NCBI RefSeq assembly: GCF_040054535.1
Contig: NC_090777.1
Coordinates: 15,329,501 to 15,393,500 of the forward strand
DNA: 64,000 nt
Source of the DNA: Antennarius striatus
Lineage: Eukaryota > Chordata > Actinopteri > Lophiiformes > Antennariidae
Reading direction: 5' to 3'
The position numbers and the translations under genes are program-made. Within the stretch, counting starts at the first letter, position 1; each line of letters starts with the position of its first letter. Shown one piece after another: positions 9,920 to 32,951 of this stretch. The notes under the pieces are model-generated. The model had not been told where the DNA came from. It saw only the letters and a program-made list of their open reading frames with translations, and ran no database searches.

Positions 9920-11480
9920 GGTCAGGCAAAATAGGTTATATAAAGGAAAAAGATATTAAGTGGATCAAGAGAAAGAAAAGAGACAGGAATTAGGTTAAGA
10001 AAAAGTGATAGAGATAGTAAGTAATAATCTATAAGAGTTTAGAAATGCTAGTGGAGAAGGAATTGTGTGCAAATAGTAAAGCATAAATGCAAATTTATGT
10101 TTATTGATGTACATCATTAGGGATACAGTACCTAACTGTTTAATTGATGATATGCTCATAGTTTGTATACAAGAGATAACTGGACGAACATTGAGGAATT
10201 GTTTATTAATTTAATCGTTTTTGGTTTATCAGTTTTAAGAAAATGGGTTATTGTCCACTTTGTTGTTTTTATTTGTTACAGAAAAAAAAGAATGTTATGA
10301 CGATCGTTCATGCATTTTAAGAGTTTTGTTATGGCAATATGAAAACCTGTTGACATGCAATGATATCTGTCAAGATTAAGAATGTCTGGTTCTGAATAAA
10401 TGAAGATGGATTGGTTTAATCTGCGACCAGATGGGATAGATTTGCAGGGTTTTGTGTGGAAAAAAGAGTAGAAAACAAAAGAAGAGAAGGAAGACGAACG
10501 AAAAAGTTCACAAGCATCATGTGGACGGAATGGAATAAAAATTAATAAAATATACACCTGGATTAAGAAAGTCATGGAAAAATGCAGTGCGTGAAAAAAA
10601 ATAGCTCCATCCTATATCATGAACTTCAATATTTGTCCCCCTGATGTAAATATAAGAGGAGATATAGTTGTTGGTGTGTTTCTGTCCATAATTATTTTTA
10701 TCTGGAGAATATTTACATATTTTCCAAACTACCTTTACCAAATTCCACACATTAATGAACTGGTCATTACCTTCAGTAATGGTGTGATGACCACATTAGC
10801 AGGTCATCCACTCTTGTATTCATACGATGATGTCATCACAACAACCTGCAGCTGTCAAATTAAGCAATGTTTTTATCATCAGTGGGTAGGGTTGATCGAC
10901 AAAAAATGGATTTAATATATTATCAGATCCAGATCAGTTTTTATCCCAGATATAACCTGTCATAGATATGAAATCAGTGTGAATAGGTCTGGACTATCAC
11001 AGCTACATATCGATGCAGTGTCACGTCGTCTGGTCCACACTGTGATCCCATATATGTCTAGTTTTAAGACGTATTAAGACGCAAAAGTTTTAAGCAGGTG
11101 TGAAGAATTAAGAAACATTTGAAAAATATCAAATGTGGCTGTTTACATTTATCTATGTACAAAATGCAGAGTGAGTGAAAAACAATGTTGACAACTATAA
11201 ATACAGCAGATGAGAGACATCTTAACCTTAAAACCTTAAAAATCTTAACCTTAAAAAACCCAAGATGTCCAGCGCTGCACTGAAATCTGGCCTGACAACC
11301 TGCCCCAAAAAGCCACACCTCCAACATGGAAATAAGGCCAGGCTCCTCAGCTGTGCACAGATCACCAGGAAATGTGGTGCAGAGAGAAAAGCAGGTGTTT
11401 TTCATGATATTGGTAACATTCTGAAAAAAGTCCCTATCTTTCAAAGAAGATTTTGTGTACTCAGAGCTGCAGAGTAAACA
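9920..11480. other. Intergenic, no gene supported
   Basis: AT-rich sequence without a conserved frame. A short stretch near 11265-11370 (plus-strand reading LTTCPKKPHLQHGNKARLL) weakly recalls the KKPLL..K.KARL segment of Tc1-type transposases, but there is no neighbouring support. Confidence 0.4.
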
Positions 11481-11484
11481 AGTA

Positions 11485-11737
11485 ACTGCCCTCCGGCCCT
11501 CCCGTTAGGGGACTCCACAGCGTATCAGCTTTTCTCAGATGAACATTCATATTTATTTGACAAAATTTTTTTTTACGCTGGATTCCAGTCCTGCCACAAC
11601 CCGCTGGATTTATCTGGGTTTGGGACAGGTTTATGGTTCACGCTGGCTTGTGCCCCCGGAGGGCTGCAGATGCTGGTAGTTGAACCCAGGACAGCTTACG
11701 AGTTAAACGTTTTCTCCACCACTGAGCCCCTTCCCCG
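11485..11737 (-). mobile_element. Second tRNA-derived SINE (different family)
   Basis: The minus strand from ~11737 shows box A-like GCTCAGTGGTGGAG and box B-like GGGTTCAACTACC at tRNA spacing. The body includes CAGCCCTCCGGGGGCAC and an AT-rich tail. The sequence is unrelated to the SINE at 9548. Ends are approximate and I found no clear target-site duplication. Confidence 0.55.
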
Positions 11738-12499
11738 GCTTGCAGAATGAACAAATAGGTGTTAATTTTACTGGTAAGGAGGTTGATTAAGAAATACTTG
11801 ATGGTTTAGAATCATTTCCCTACTTTTTAAAAAGATCTGCCCACTTATCCAGCACAATGGTTTAGTTGTTTTATCAGTCTTTTCTCTGCTCAAGTTCCAG
11901 CTGAGACTAATTTATCTATCGACCCATGATGACAGGAGGCTGGATGTCACTGGACTGGAGGCGCTGAACGTAACCTCAGTGTGTGTGCGTGTGTGTGTGT
12001 GTGTGTGCACACACATAGAAGTATCAACAGTGGGATAAAATCGGTTCTCTTCGCCTTTTCTGTTTTGTAGAAAATTGTGAGGAGGGATGACAATCAACAA
12101 CAAATGAGATATTCCAACAAATGTTATTTATTTACACTTACTGGTATTTAACGTTTATGTACATATTATTAAGAGTTACAGCTCAAGATTATCAAAAGCT
12201 TGTCTTCCTTTTCCATCCAGAGCTCCTGCAAAGAAACACACCATGTCTGATTTCACCTCCAAAGGGCTTGCTAAAAAGAAAGTGATTTAATGTCTACATT
12301 TTAAAAATCAATCATTTCAACAAGATCACTGATTGTTAAGGGACCTGTTTCACAAGAAAAAACAAAAACAAACCAGGATCGTTATGGTGATTGGCTCATT
12401 TTCAGTGGTTTCATAGTTTAACAGTTTAAATTGAGTTGCTATGGAAACATCAGAAAAGTTATTTGGAGAAAAAAACTGAAAATCAAGTTTACCTTAAAA

Positions 12500-14335
12500 T
12501 GTGGACATGTGACACTTGTCAAGGTTAGCAATGACCTTCTAACGGCTTCAGACAGAGGACTTGTTTCTATACTGGTTCTCTTGGACCTTAGTGCGGCGTT
12601 TGACACAATTGACCACAATATTCTTCTGTCATGACTGGACCAAACAATTGGTATTAAGGGATCAGCACTGATGTGGTTTAAGTCCTATTTAACTGACCGT
12701 TCCCAGTTTGTTCACGTTCATAACGACTCCTCTCAGTCAACTAGTTAGTTATGGAGTTCCTCAAGGCTCGGTTCTTGGTCCAATACTGTTCATCTTATAC
12801 ATGCTTCCTCTGGGTAATTTGATAAAGAAACACTCCATCAACTTACATTGTAATGCCGATGATACGCAATTATATATTTCGATTAAACCTGATGAAGTCA
12901 ATCAGTTGTGCAAATTACAGGCGTGTATCAAAGAGATTAAAGATTGGATGACCAATAACTTTCTGCATCTCAATTCTGATAAAAGTGAGGTCATCGTGCT
13001 CGGCCTAAAAACTGCTAGGGATGTAGTGCCAAGTGATGTGATAGCCTTGGATGGCATCAAGTTTGAGGCCAAAACCACTGCGAGGAACCAAGGTGTCATC
13101 TTTGATCAGGATCTCTCGTTTAACACACGCATTAAGCAGGTTTCTAGAACGGCCTTTTTCCATCTCCGAAACATTGCTAAAATCATGCATATTTTAAAAC
13201 GTAGTGATGCAGAGAAATTAATCCATGCTTTCATCACTTCCAGACTAGATTACTAGAACGCACTTTTTTCAGGCTGCCCCAAAAAATTACTGAAGACTCT
13301 TCAACTAATTCAGAATGCTGCCGCCCGTGTTCTGACCAGGACCAGTACCAGAGACCATATTTCTCCTGTGCTGGCTTCTCTGCACTGGTTTCCTGTGAAA
13401 GCTAGGATAGATTTTAAAATACTCCTCCTCACTTACAAAGCCCTTCGTGGCCAGGCACCGACCTATCTGAAGGAACTTTTAGTTCCATATAATCCATCTA
13501 GAGCATTACGCTCTCAACATACTGGCCTACTAGTGGTTTCTAGAATTTATAAAAGTAGGACGGGGGCTAGAGCCTTTTGCTATCAAGGCCCTCTATTGTG
13601 GAACCACCTCCCTACCTCAGTTCGGGGAGCAGACACCCTCTCACTATTTAAGACTAAACTTAAAACTTTTCTTTTTCATAAATTTGACAATTAATGGCAA
13701 CTTAGGTTACTACGTTTATATTCATATAGACCTACACTGCTGGAGACTCAACATCCAGACTCACTGAGTTCCTCTCTCCTCCTCCTTCTCTCCAACCATC
13801 TGTTTCTCCTCCTCCTCTCTGATATCACTCTCCAAGTCTCCAATCACACCCTACTAACTAAACTTCTTCCCTGGAGTCTCTGTGCTCTATGTCCTCACAG
13901 GACATAGAGCGGGTGGAGGGGTGGAACCACACTGTTCCACCCCTCATCCACCCATCCGCTGTGGACCATCTGCTGTGGACCTGCACCTCCCATCCACCAG
14001 TATCACCCCTCACCTAACCATCGACTGGGGTCCTGCTGCCTCTCTTCCTTCGTGTCATCATACTGCTCCACCCCTCATCCGCCCATCAGCTGTGGACCTT
14101 CCTCTGTGGACCTGCACCTCCAAGCCCACCAGTACCACCCCTCAACTATCCATCGGCTGGGGTCCTGCTTCCTTTCTTCCTCCGTGCCGCCATACAGTCA
14201 TCCACGCAGCTGTAATTGTGCCTTGACTTTAGCAACCTTAACCATATTGACACTGTCTCTATCTGGCCTATCTGTCACTCTCTGTCTCTCTCTCTCTGAT
14301 GCTGTTCTTATCTTCCTTTGATTTCTTTTCCACCC
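12500..14335 (+). mobile_element. L2-like LINE, 3' half, with frameshifts
   Basis: Reverse-transcriptase motifs appear in order on the plus strand. Motif A is near 12585-12620 ([16 protein letters not shown]), motif B near 12750-12790 (YGVPQGSVLGPILF) and motif C near 12850-12865 (LHCNADD, where F/Y-ADD is expected). Downstream are LQACIKEIKDWMTNNFLHLN and the typical C-terminal LHWFPVKARIDFKILLLTY and GPLLWNHLPTSVR, ending near 13694. Frame breaks fall at about 12634, between motifs A and B, and at 13256. A C/T-rich 3' UTR follows to ~14335. The copy is dead but well preserved. Assignment to the L2/CR1 group is by recognition of these motifs. Confidence 0.75.
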
Positions 14336-14409
14336 AATGTTTACTATTATAGATTTATCAAATGAAGGCAGCCAACCAATAACATGAACAGAAGACAGCA
14401 GCTTGTGGA

Positions 14410-14674
14410 AAAACATTTATTATTGGACAATATTTATTGCAGTAAAATGGACAGAGACCTTTTTCTTCACACATGAAGGCATTGGAGGACTCAATCACAC
14501 GTGCACTGATAGATACGAGCACGTTCACCTCCTTCACACACAAACAGCTACACTGAACACAGGCAGTGCATAGATGACACTGGAAGGAAGACTGATGGAT
14601 CCTTGGTAGAGGACTGCACGTGTGTGTGTATGTGTGCAATATATTTTAGTCTGTATGAAAACTTACTTGTGCTG

Positions 14675-14741
<67 letters not shown>

Positions 14742-14819
14742 GACCAAAAGTGTGTGTTGTTTGCATAATGCGTCTGTTGGTAGGATTCTCTATCTGTGGG
14801 TTGATCGCTGTGATTCTTC
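14410..14819 (-). other. impdh2: Probable impdh2 3' UTR with (GT)n/(CA)n microsatellite
   Basis: After the impdh2 stop codon (14822-14820 on the minus strand) there is no competing coding sequence. AATAAA motifs lie on the minus strand at about 14415-14440. A dinucleotide run at 14676-14741 would be in the transcript. The exact 3' end is inferred. Confidence 0.4.
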
Positions 14820-24240
<9,421 letters not shown>

Positions 24241-24563
24241 GACGCTCCAGTTCCCCGAAGCAGTCGCTCAGTCTCTGGGAGCAAACCCCCAGAACACACC
24301 GCTGAACAAACACACAGGCCTGACAACTTTGGTGCTATGCTGGGTGCCGCCGCCCGCGTTCCACTCGTCTACCCGCCCCACGTCTCTCAGGAGCCGGGAG
24401 GACACGGCAGTCTGTCGGCCTGAGACAGGAGAGGGAGAACCGGACACCCGCCGGGTCGCTGTGAACGTTATACTTCCCTCCTCAGGCCTGTCGGGTCTCC
24501 GCCGTGTTTGTTCATCTTCCTTCGACACGTGCGTGACATTCTCATCTGACTGGGCTTCCGAAG

Positions 24564-24571
24564 TGACGTCA
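24564..24571 (-). promoter_or_regulatory. impdh2: CRE palindrome upstream of impdh2
   Basis: TGACGTCA lies 324 bases before the impdh2 start codon, in GC-rich DNA, within CCGAAGTGACGTCACGTCCG. CRE sites acting with Sp1 are known to matter for the human IMPDH2 promoter, so a conserved role is plausible. Confidence 0.6.
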
Positions 24572-24599
24572 CGTCCGGTCGACCCGCCCACATATTTTT

Positions 24600-27500
24600 G
24601 GCGGTGGTTACTGAATGGGAGAAGTTTGTATTTTTATGTAAATGAAGTAATTTGTAATGTTACGAGGTTACGCTTTCTAGGTTGCCTGTTTGTTTGTTTG
24701 TTTGTTTGTTTGTTTAGCAGGATTATATAAAACCACCTGAACAGAAATTTGGCAGATGACCCTTTATTCAGAAAAGGCCCCATATAATACTTAATTTAAA
24801 TTTTATCTTTAACATTAAAAGATAGGACATAGACATATTAATGGGGCTGGAATACAGTTTTTGCATGCAGTATAAAAACTCCATTGTGAGGCATCTTGGG
24901 AGTTATGTTGAACCAGGATAAATCATTTCTCTTCCGTATAAAACACATTTCCGAGATTCCCTTCTTTGCACGTCTCAAAACAGATTAAGAAAATTTAAGC
25001 CACAGATTTTTTAGTTCCAGGCAGTACAGCTACAACAACTCCATTGTTGAGAACATCTCCGGTATTAACCTCCCTGCAATGTCTCCCTGTAAAACAGAAC
25101 AAAATATGAAATCCTTCAAGGGCTCAAGAGTTTACAACATTTAGACAATTAAACTCACAGGATACAGGCTTCCTTATGATCTCTAGGGTCTCCATCACTA
25201 AAATAGGAGCCAGAGCCTGCAGTCATCAGACTCCTCTACTGTGGGACCATCTTATAGTCTTGAATTTTGAGTCAGATGTGACCAGTAGAGAATGTCCCTC
25301 CTGAGCCACCAGAGTTTGGTAGCAGTCAGCTCCTTCCACCAATCCGCCAGGAATTGGTATAAACTGTTACCATGCTTCCTTTCTGGCTCAGGAGTTGATC
25401 GTTGCACGTGACATGCTGATGAGAGTTGTCTTGTTTTTTATGTGAATGTACTTTGTATGTTTTCTTAGATTTCTTTGTCACACTTTTGTTTTGGTTTTGT
25501 TCAATGGCTTCCCTCCTGCTCACACAGGTGGATTCCTAGAAAGGGTTATTCCAGAGGAGGTAAAAGGCCAATTTCTTTTGTGTGTGAATCAGTTTATCTG
25601 CCTGAAGCATTATTCATTTAACCTGCTTTCTTTCATTATAGACTGCCACAGCTGTTTTGTTTTCATTGTTTTGTTTCATTGTTTTATTCTTCTCCACTTT
25701 GCTTGTTAGGTTATTGTGCCCTTTTGTAGTCCTTGTATTTCTTCTGGGCTCGTATTTACTTTCCCTCCAAGACAATATACTGGACTGTGGCAGCAGTCTT
25801 GCTAACTTTTAACATGTTTAATTGTCTTTTCCTTTGCATGAGTGCTGCGGGGCCGGTGACAGTGGGAGTCTTTGGACGGTGAAGCTATCGGTGGTCGGGG
25901 TCCCTTACTTCAGCTCCACACTCCCCTTAGTTTGTGTGTACAGTATAGCTATTTTCGCACAGTCTTTACATTTTATACTTTTATTCCTTGTCTTTTGGTT
26001 TATGTTTGCTGTGTGAGTGTGTGTGTCGGGCATGGAGCTTGGTGAATGCTCTGGCCTCGATTGGCTCCCTGATTGCAGTCGTCCTGGCCGTCCTGCAGTG
26101 AGACCTGATAGGTCCGTTGGTGTTTGTGTTGCTGATTTTATTCTTTTAATTAAGTTTGTAGTCTTGGGGGACAATCTTTTGTTTCTCACCATTATTGGAC
26201 AGTCACTTGTGTCACTTTTCAATCTGTGGCCTGTCGGTGAGTTTAGACAAGTCTCACAATTTAGTCATTTAATGTTCTCCGACTATATTCTGAGTCCTCA
26301 GTTTTGCAGCAGCTACAGACATGCTCTCTACACATAAGTGTGTTTTAATAAAGCCATGAGTACTTGGCTTTCTGTTTTTAAGTTAAACCGCTGGGGGATT
26401 TAGGCCTAATACCAGTTTTTTAATCTACCCCTTATTTTCAAGTGCACTTTTTTAGCTTGCCCCTTAAAATATAGTTAAGAGGGTTAGCGGTTGAAATAGT
26501 TTGTAGGAAATGGAATAACTTTCCTCCAATCATCAGTAAATGTTACATTATACTTAAGATAAATGTCAGAGGGAGGCGCAGTGGGTAGGTGTGAGTGTGT
26601 TCTTGTCTGTGTGCCTTGGCGGTGCACTGGCGTCGCGCCTGGAGTTTCCTCTGCCTCACGCCCAGTCAGGTGGGATAGGCCCCAGCCCCCAGCCACAGCG
26701 GATGAAGTGGTATAAGATAAATAAATCATCCAGGTTTAAATGTTTACCTGTCATAATTCCTGTTGCCATCCTTCAGACGAAAACTGAAGACGCCTCTTGG
26801 ATAAGAGGTGAAACGTTTTCAAGGAACTTTCCTCAAGTCCAGTGCATTCATTTAATCAACTTTAGATAACAATGGCCTGGATTAATGAGAACCTACACAG
26901 ACAATTCCTGTTGCTATCCTTTAATTATGGTGGTAGGGATACCAGTTTGATTTTGGATGATATTGGATTTAATTCCTCAACTTTGTGTCATTCTGCTTTT
27001 ACAAACTCAGAGGCCTTCGTAACCAGCTCTTTAAAGTTTAGTGGGTAAATTACGTTAAAAACAACTTGTATTAACATGCAATTGTGTATAGAGCATTATC
27101 ATTGCTGAACTTTTCCCCACATAACAAGTTTCAAAACAGGTTAAGCCTCTGTTGAGTTTGAAATACCTGACAGTGTGATCCTCCCTGTACTCATATTACT
27201 GCAGAGGTGAAAGGAGGACACACACATGCATAAGATCAGGCACGCAGCAGAGGATTTAAGACTATTCTGGAACATTGTTACCATCATCTATATTAGGAAG
27301 TCAAGGTCATAATGTCTTTTAAAGATTCCAAAGGAAAATGTTAGTCCTTTTATGTACTTTTTCTCAAAATTGCTTGGTGCACATGGTTACCCATAATGCC
27401 TCTTCTCACCTCTGAAGAGCTTTGTTCTGCCCTCTGGGAAAATGAACAAGGTTCATCAATAAACTGTTAATTCCCACATTTAAAATCCAGTTTGACAAGT

Positions 27501-29780
27501 AGATTTAAGTAACGTATTTGGTCTGTGTTATTCATTACATAACATTTACCGTAGATTTGTAAAATGGATTTTTGTGCTATGTTTTTTGTTATATAGTGCA
27601 CTACAATATGTATATTTGCACACTATCTGTGGCCTAAATAAAGCATTAAAAAAAGTATTAAATGAAAAGCAGTGTTTTAGGTAAAAACACCCCACTTAAA
27701 TAAAATGAAAAAATAAAGCGGTGTCATCAAAGCTGTTTTGAGCTCGGAAACCAGATTAATTTGAGACAGACTAAAGTAGTTGTGATCATTGTGATCGAAT
27801 ATAACTGGTTCACATAGATCAATGTCACTGACTACAAGTAATGGTTAGGAACATGTTTGAAACATGTGTGGACCTAAAATGAAGAAAGCTGTCAGAAACA
27901 TAATTGTGAAATTAAAACCGGCTGAATATGTGTATGTAAAAGGTATATTTAAATATAACTTCTTATGTGTAATACAGTATGTGTCTACTGAGGGTAGGGC
28001 TACAGCAGTGATTCTCAGTGATCTTCTGAATCTGGCCTCATCGAGCGTTATACCGACTTTTCACATCACCTTTTGCCAAAAATAAAAGGCTAACCACTCC
28101 TTGAGAGAATTAAATATTTTCAGACAAACAAAACAATGGCTGGGGGGGGGGGGCATTTATTTCTCAGTACGTCTGAGGTTTAGTCCGAGTCAGCCTGCTC
28201 CACACCAGAGTTTGGGTTTGCGTAATGAACACACAAGAGACAAGGTCCGGGTTTTAAAAACTCTCAGTAACTCTATCTGTATTAATGTACAACCGTTGAA
28301 AATTACAATTTTTTTGTATTTTTCTCTTTTTGTCAAATGAACTATCAACAGCCATTTTCCAGCAAAAAAGTGAACAATGTGAGCAGGGATGTAAGAGGAA
28401 ATAAAGACCAAAAGAAAGTGAGAGGATGAATGCAAAGAAGAGCACAATATAGGGGGAGGAGGAAAATTAATGATTAACATTTATTTTCTGAAGGAGTGTT
28501 TGTGTATGTGCGTGCAAATACCAGGTAAATTCATGTTTCTGTAGTGTACATAAATGGCTGAGATTAATCCTGCTGCCTCACAACCTAATATCTGACCAAT
28601 GGAGGAGGTCTGGCTCATAGTGGTCCGAATCTACATGAGCTGCACACAATCAAGCAACAATACTGGTATGACAATCTAAAGGAACCAAACTCAATGAAGC
28701 TAAATGGTATTTTACCTCGATCATAATGACTAACAACAACTCGCTGGCAGCAACGAACAGGGGTGGTGTGTTTATTGTGGAAATAAAATTTAAAAATATT
28801 ACCTAAAGAAGAACACATTCTTTATAGTCTTTAGTATTTTGCGTACATGAACATGCATCATACAGTATGTAATAAAATATTGCATTTTTTTTAACGTCTA
28901 TCAAGGAGTATGCGGGACTGAGATCAACATTGTCCACAGTAAACACACCGTGTATATGTTCATGGCAGGATGTAAAAAAGGCTCGTAGAATGTAAGGTCG
29001 TATCTCCTGGTGGATCATCTCTGACACTTCACTGGTACACCGTCAGGTTCTGTAATAACTACTGGAAATAAATTGAATCCATGAATGTTACCAGACATTT
29101 CCTTTACCTGTGTTGTCACTTATTCGTAATTTATTTCAGAATTTCACCGGAAATTTAAATGTATGAAAAGTATCAATTATTAGAATATTATCGTTTGCAT
29201 CTGTTCAGACTAATACAGAGAGTACTGCTACAGGTAGAGCTGCCAGCAAGAACCCGCTACTCATTATGGTCTTTCTGAAACCATCAAATAAAACAGATCC
29301 CTTCCCCACATCATCTTCTGTTGATAAAAGCGTTTACGTTCTTTTAAAGGTCACTCCAGCAGCACAGGGATAATGTTCAGAGCTCAGACTCTTACACTCT
29401 TTTCAGAGGCTACATGTTGCTTTTAGCTGCTCGTATCAGTGACTAAATGCTGATACTGGTTTTTACAAGAATCTCAAAACGCCACCTTCACCTTTTAACC
29501 AAATATAAGTTGATGCTATGAAGCAGAAACCTGAACATGAGGTGAGGATGAGACTGAGAGGAAGGAGATACAATCATGCCATTCTGTGCTCCTGCAGCAT
29601 TAAAAGAATAAGGGGGAGGGGGCGACAAAGGAAAATGTAAATGAGAGAGTGTACAGAAGCGGAAAGGAGGGGGGGGTGAGTATGACAGCACGGTGGGATG
29701 ATCATGGAAAGAAGCAACAGCAGGAGGAAGAGGAAGAAAGGGAGGAAGGAAGGAGGGTGATGCTGGTGCTTTGCAGTCGC
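24600..29780. other. Spacer between impdh2 and the arih2 3' end, no gene seen
   Basis: Contains a TTTG tetranucleotide run (about 24688-24716). At 25050-25270 is a decayed plus-strand LINE tail (CTGCAATGTCTCCCTGTAAA, then a TCTACTGTGGGACCATC segment), matching the C-terminal region of the L2-like element at 13380-13620. T-rich sequence with an AATAAA at about 26347 follows, then a partial SINE-like piece (26570-26705). The part from ~28475 to 29789 could be the arih2 3' UTR; candidate minus-strand AATAAA motifs occur at about 28475 and 28771. No conserved frame was found. Confidence 0.5.
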
Positions 29781-29789
29781 GATGGAGCT

Positions 29790-32700
29790 TCAGGTGTCGT
29801 GGAAATCCTTCAGCAGCGTGCGTCGCTTCTGCTCAGCAATGTGCATCTGATTCTCCAGATCCTGAAAAAAACAGACAAAACATCAGTTTTAATTAAAAAC
29901 CAAATGTAAGTGAGATTTCACCCAACTACTTTTTTTTATTACTCAACTAATTGTAAAAGTTTGTCAACCAGGCGCTTTAACCCCCCCCCCCCAATAAGGA
30001 TTAAACATTGTTACTTTACCATCATTACATTTTGATGGTACAGGTGAAATGTCAGATAACCTCTAAAATGAGCAGAAATTCTCCTGTGGTTTGCATGAAC
30101 ATTCTTACCCCTCTGTCACTGGCGCTGAGCTCCCCCTCACCCCCCACCACTCCTCTCTCGTAGCTGTCGGCCCGCTCCACCTTCCACGACAGGTTTTCTA
30201 TCTCTGCTTCCAGCTGGGCCTGCTGGTACTCAAACTACGGGGAGCGTAGGTAAAGAAAAAAAAGTAACCAAAAATATTTTCACACTAACATTTCAAGCAT
30301 ATTCTATGACAAAGGCCCACAAACATGTTTCTGACTCACCAGTTTTTTGCGTGGGCCGGATTCCATGTAATAGGCATAAGGATATGTGTACTGCAGTGTG
30401 TAGCGACACTGCAAACAATGAAGACGAGACATAGTCATGAGGTAACGCTAACTAGAATCTTGAGTGTTTAGACAGAAGTTAGGTTGCATCTGTTTTACAG
30501 AACATGACAGCGGTGTGAAAGAGCTGCGAGACATTTTTATTCTGGCACCAAAGTCCTTGAATAAGTGCTGACGTATCACTTTGTAACACTTACAAAGTGA
30601 GTGTCATGTGTGTTCATACACTGCATGTAACTACATGATGACTTTGTTCACACTGATGATAAAGAAAAGCCTGATCGGTGACTTCTCTGGGTGTAAACAA
30701 GGTGAGCATGCAGTTTTTAAATAGTGACATCACAACACCTCATGAGTTCAAGTGATCAATTCAGTTTTTTCACAAAAACTACCTGATACATCAACTGTTG
30801 ATGAGTTGAGGATGTGGCAGAGTTCAACATTAAGTTACAGATCCATGAGTTTTTGACTTTGAAGGATGGTTTTTATTTTACTCCATTTCTGCTTACCATG
30901 TGCAAACAACCTGTTGTATTTTGATGTGACTTTGAGGAAAGGTTGGTCGTGTAGCACCGAAAACTAAAACACTTTGATTTGGGTCAAGATTAAGAGCTGG
31001 GCTCAGGAGGGGCCTTTAGATTATGTTTATTCAATTACATTACTACGCCTACTTGACAGGTTAACATGCGAAAAAGTGAGCATTGTCCCAGTGGGCCTGA
31101 ATGAGAGCTGATCAGGATAAAGGGTTGGCTCATATTGTTTTTTTCTCGACCGTCTTCAACCATAAAAGATGCTTTAAGTTACAGATATTAGCATGAAGCT
31201 TTTATCAGAGGCAGGCAATCAAACAGGTGATAGGGAAAGGTTGGTGTATGCAGTAATCCCTCGTTTATTCGTGCTTCAAGATGCACGGCTTCACTACAAT
31301 GCAGATCTTGAATAGGTAGTCACGTGATACCGTACGCACAGGTTATTGGCTAACAGCGCCCGTGTGTGTGCTGCGTTGAGACTCACAGAACACAGCACGC
31401 TTCCATGTTAAAGAAACACTTTTCTTTAATACAAAGACAGTCTATCAGAGTGTGGGAAAAGGTAATACAGTAATAAGGTGGTTTAATATCAGTATTGGGA
31501 GGGTTCATAAAAGTTTAAATTTCCATAAATAATAAAAATTAATAGTTTATCGCTATATCACGGAATTTTGTTTTTCAAGGGTGGTCCTGGAACGCATTAA
31601 CCGCGAGTAACAAGGGATTACTGCATGTTCAAAGTGAAATGGCCTAAATACAGGAGTCACATTTAATCAGGATATATAACTTGTGGGAAGAGGGGCCCTA
31701 TGAATTGATTGCCTTGATTTATTTGAATGAGCTCCACTGTGGCCAGTTACTGTACTGTAATTGTTCTGCTCATATCAGTTGCAGTAAACTGCTGCCACCT
31801 TCTGGCAATATTGATGCATCGCCAAGCTCTCAAAAACACTTCCACGACAAAACAAATGGTAGCGTATAAACGTCTTTCTATTAATAAATGAATTATACTA
31901 AATTAACATCAATTTGAATATTCAAAAGTAAAAGCTCATCTCTTTTCTTATATCCTTGCATTTAGAGTTTATACACAGATACAGCTGCAGTTCAATTTGT
32001 GTCGGTACCTTAGCCAGTAGCTTTGCAGCATTATGCAGGTACTGCCAGTCGATCCAGGTCCCCAAGTTGTTCATCACTCTCTCCTGGATCTTCTCTTGAA
32101 TCCTCTGGTACGTCTGAGCCTCCAATTGCAGAGACTTGTTGTGATTCTCCCACTGGTGAGAAAATGTTAGGCTTTTCATTTGGCCTTAGCGTGAACTACC
32201 ACATTTTTTACCATTGCAATTTTACCCTTGGTATCAAAAGTAAACATTTGAACAGCAATAGGGGAAGGAAATAAAGACATTAGAAGTTTTTTAATCCTCT
32301 ATTTTCATCCATGAGGAAGTTATTTCTACCCATAATATTTTATTTCATGTAATTTGAGCGTAGCAAAAGCCACTCACCCTCTCGAAGTAGAAGAGGTATT
32401 TCTTGAGAGCCTCTCTGGCCTGAGCCTGCTGGCTCTGGTTGACAATATCGGGGTTTTCCTTGTAGCGACTGCACTCGTAGTATTCACTGCCGTGAGTCTT
32501 CCAGTCACCAAGACACATCCAACAGAAGTCTTGCAGGGAACACAAACCAGACATTAATGAACTCCACAATATCCCTGCATTACATTTTACCTGCAGCAAG
32601 AAAAACACATTTAAAAGTCTTCTGTAACAGTCAAAAAGCTCAGCTGTGTTTTTACTGTGGCTAAACTGGAGGATATCTGGGAGCAAGTAGCTCAGTTCAC

Positions 32701-32909
32701 TAGGTCTTGATTTGGGGACTGGAGGGTGACTGGTTCAAGACCTGTGTGGAGTGGGAACTGGTAGCTGGAGAAGTGCTAGTTCACCTTCTGAGCACTGCCA
32801 AGGTGCCCTAGAACAAGGCACCAATCTCCACAAGCTGCCCTTGGGGCGCTACATAGCTGCCCATCATTTAACTATATTTCTCCATGATTTGCATGCCTAC
32901 AAGCCCTTA

Positions 32910-32951
<42 letters not shown>

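Noticed and set aside
11265..11477. Possible Tc1-type transposase fragment
   Set aside because: Only one short segment (KKPHLQHGNKARLL) resembles the family; no catalytic motif or inverted repeats.
25380..26360. Possible solo LTR between impdh2 and arih2
   Set aside because: T-rich with an AATAAA but no TG...CA ends or target-site duplication could be identified.
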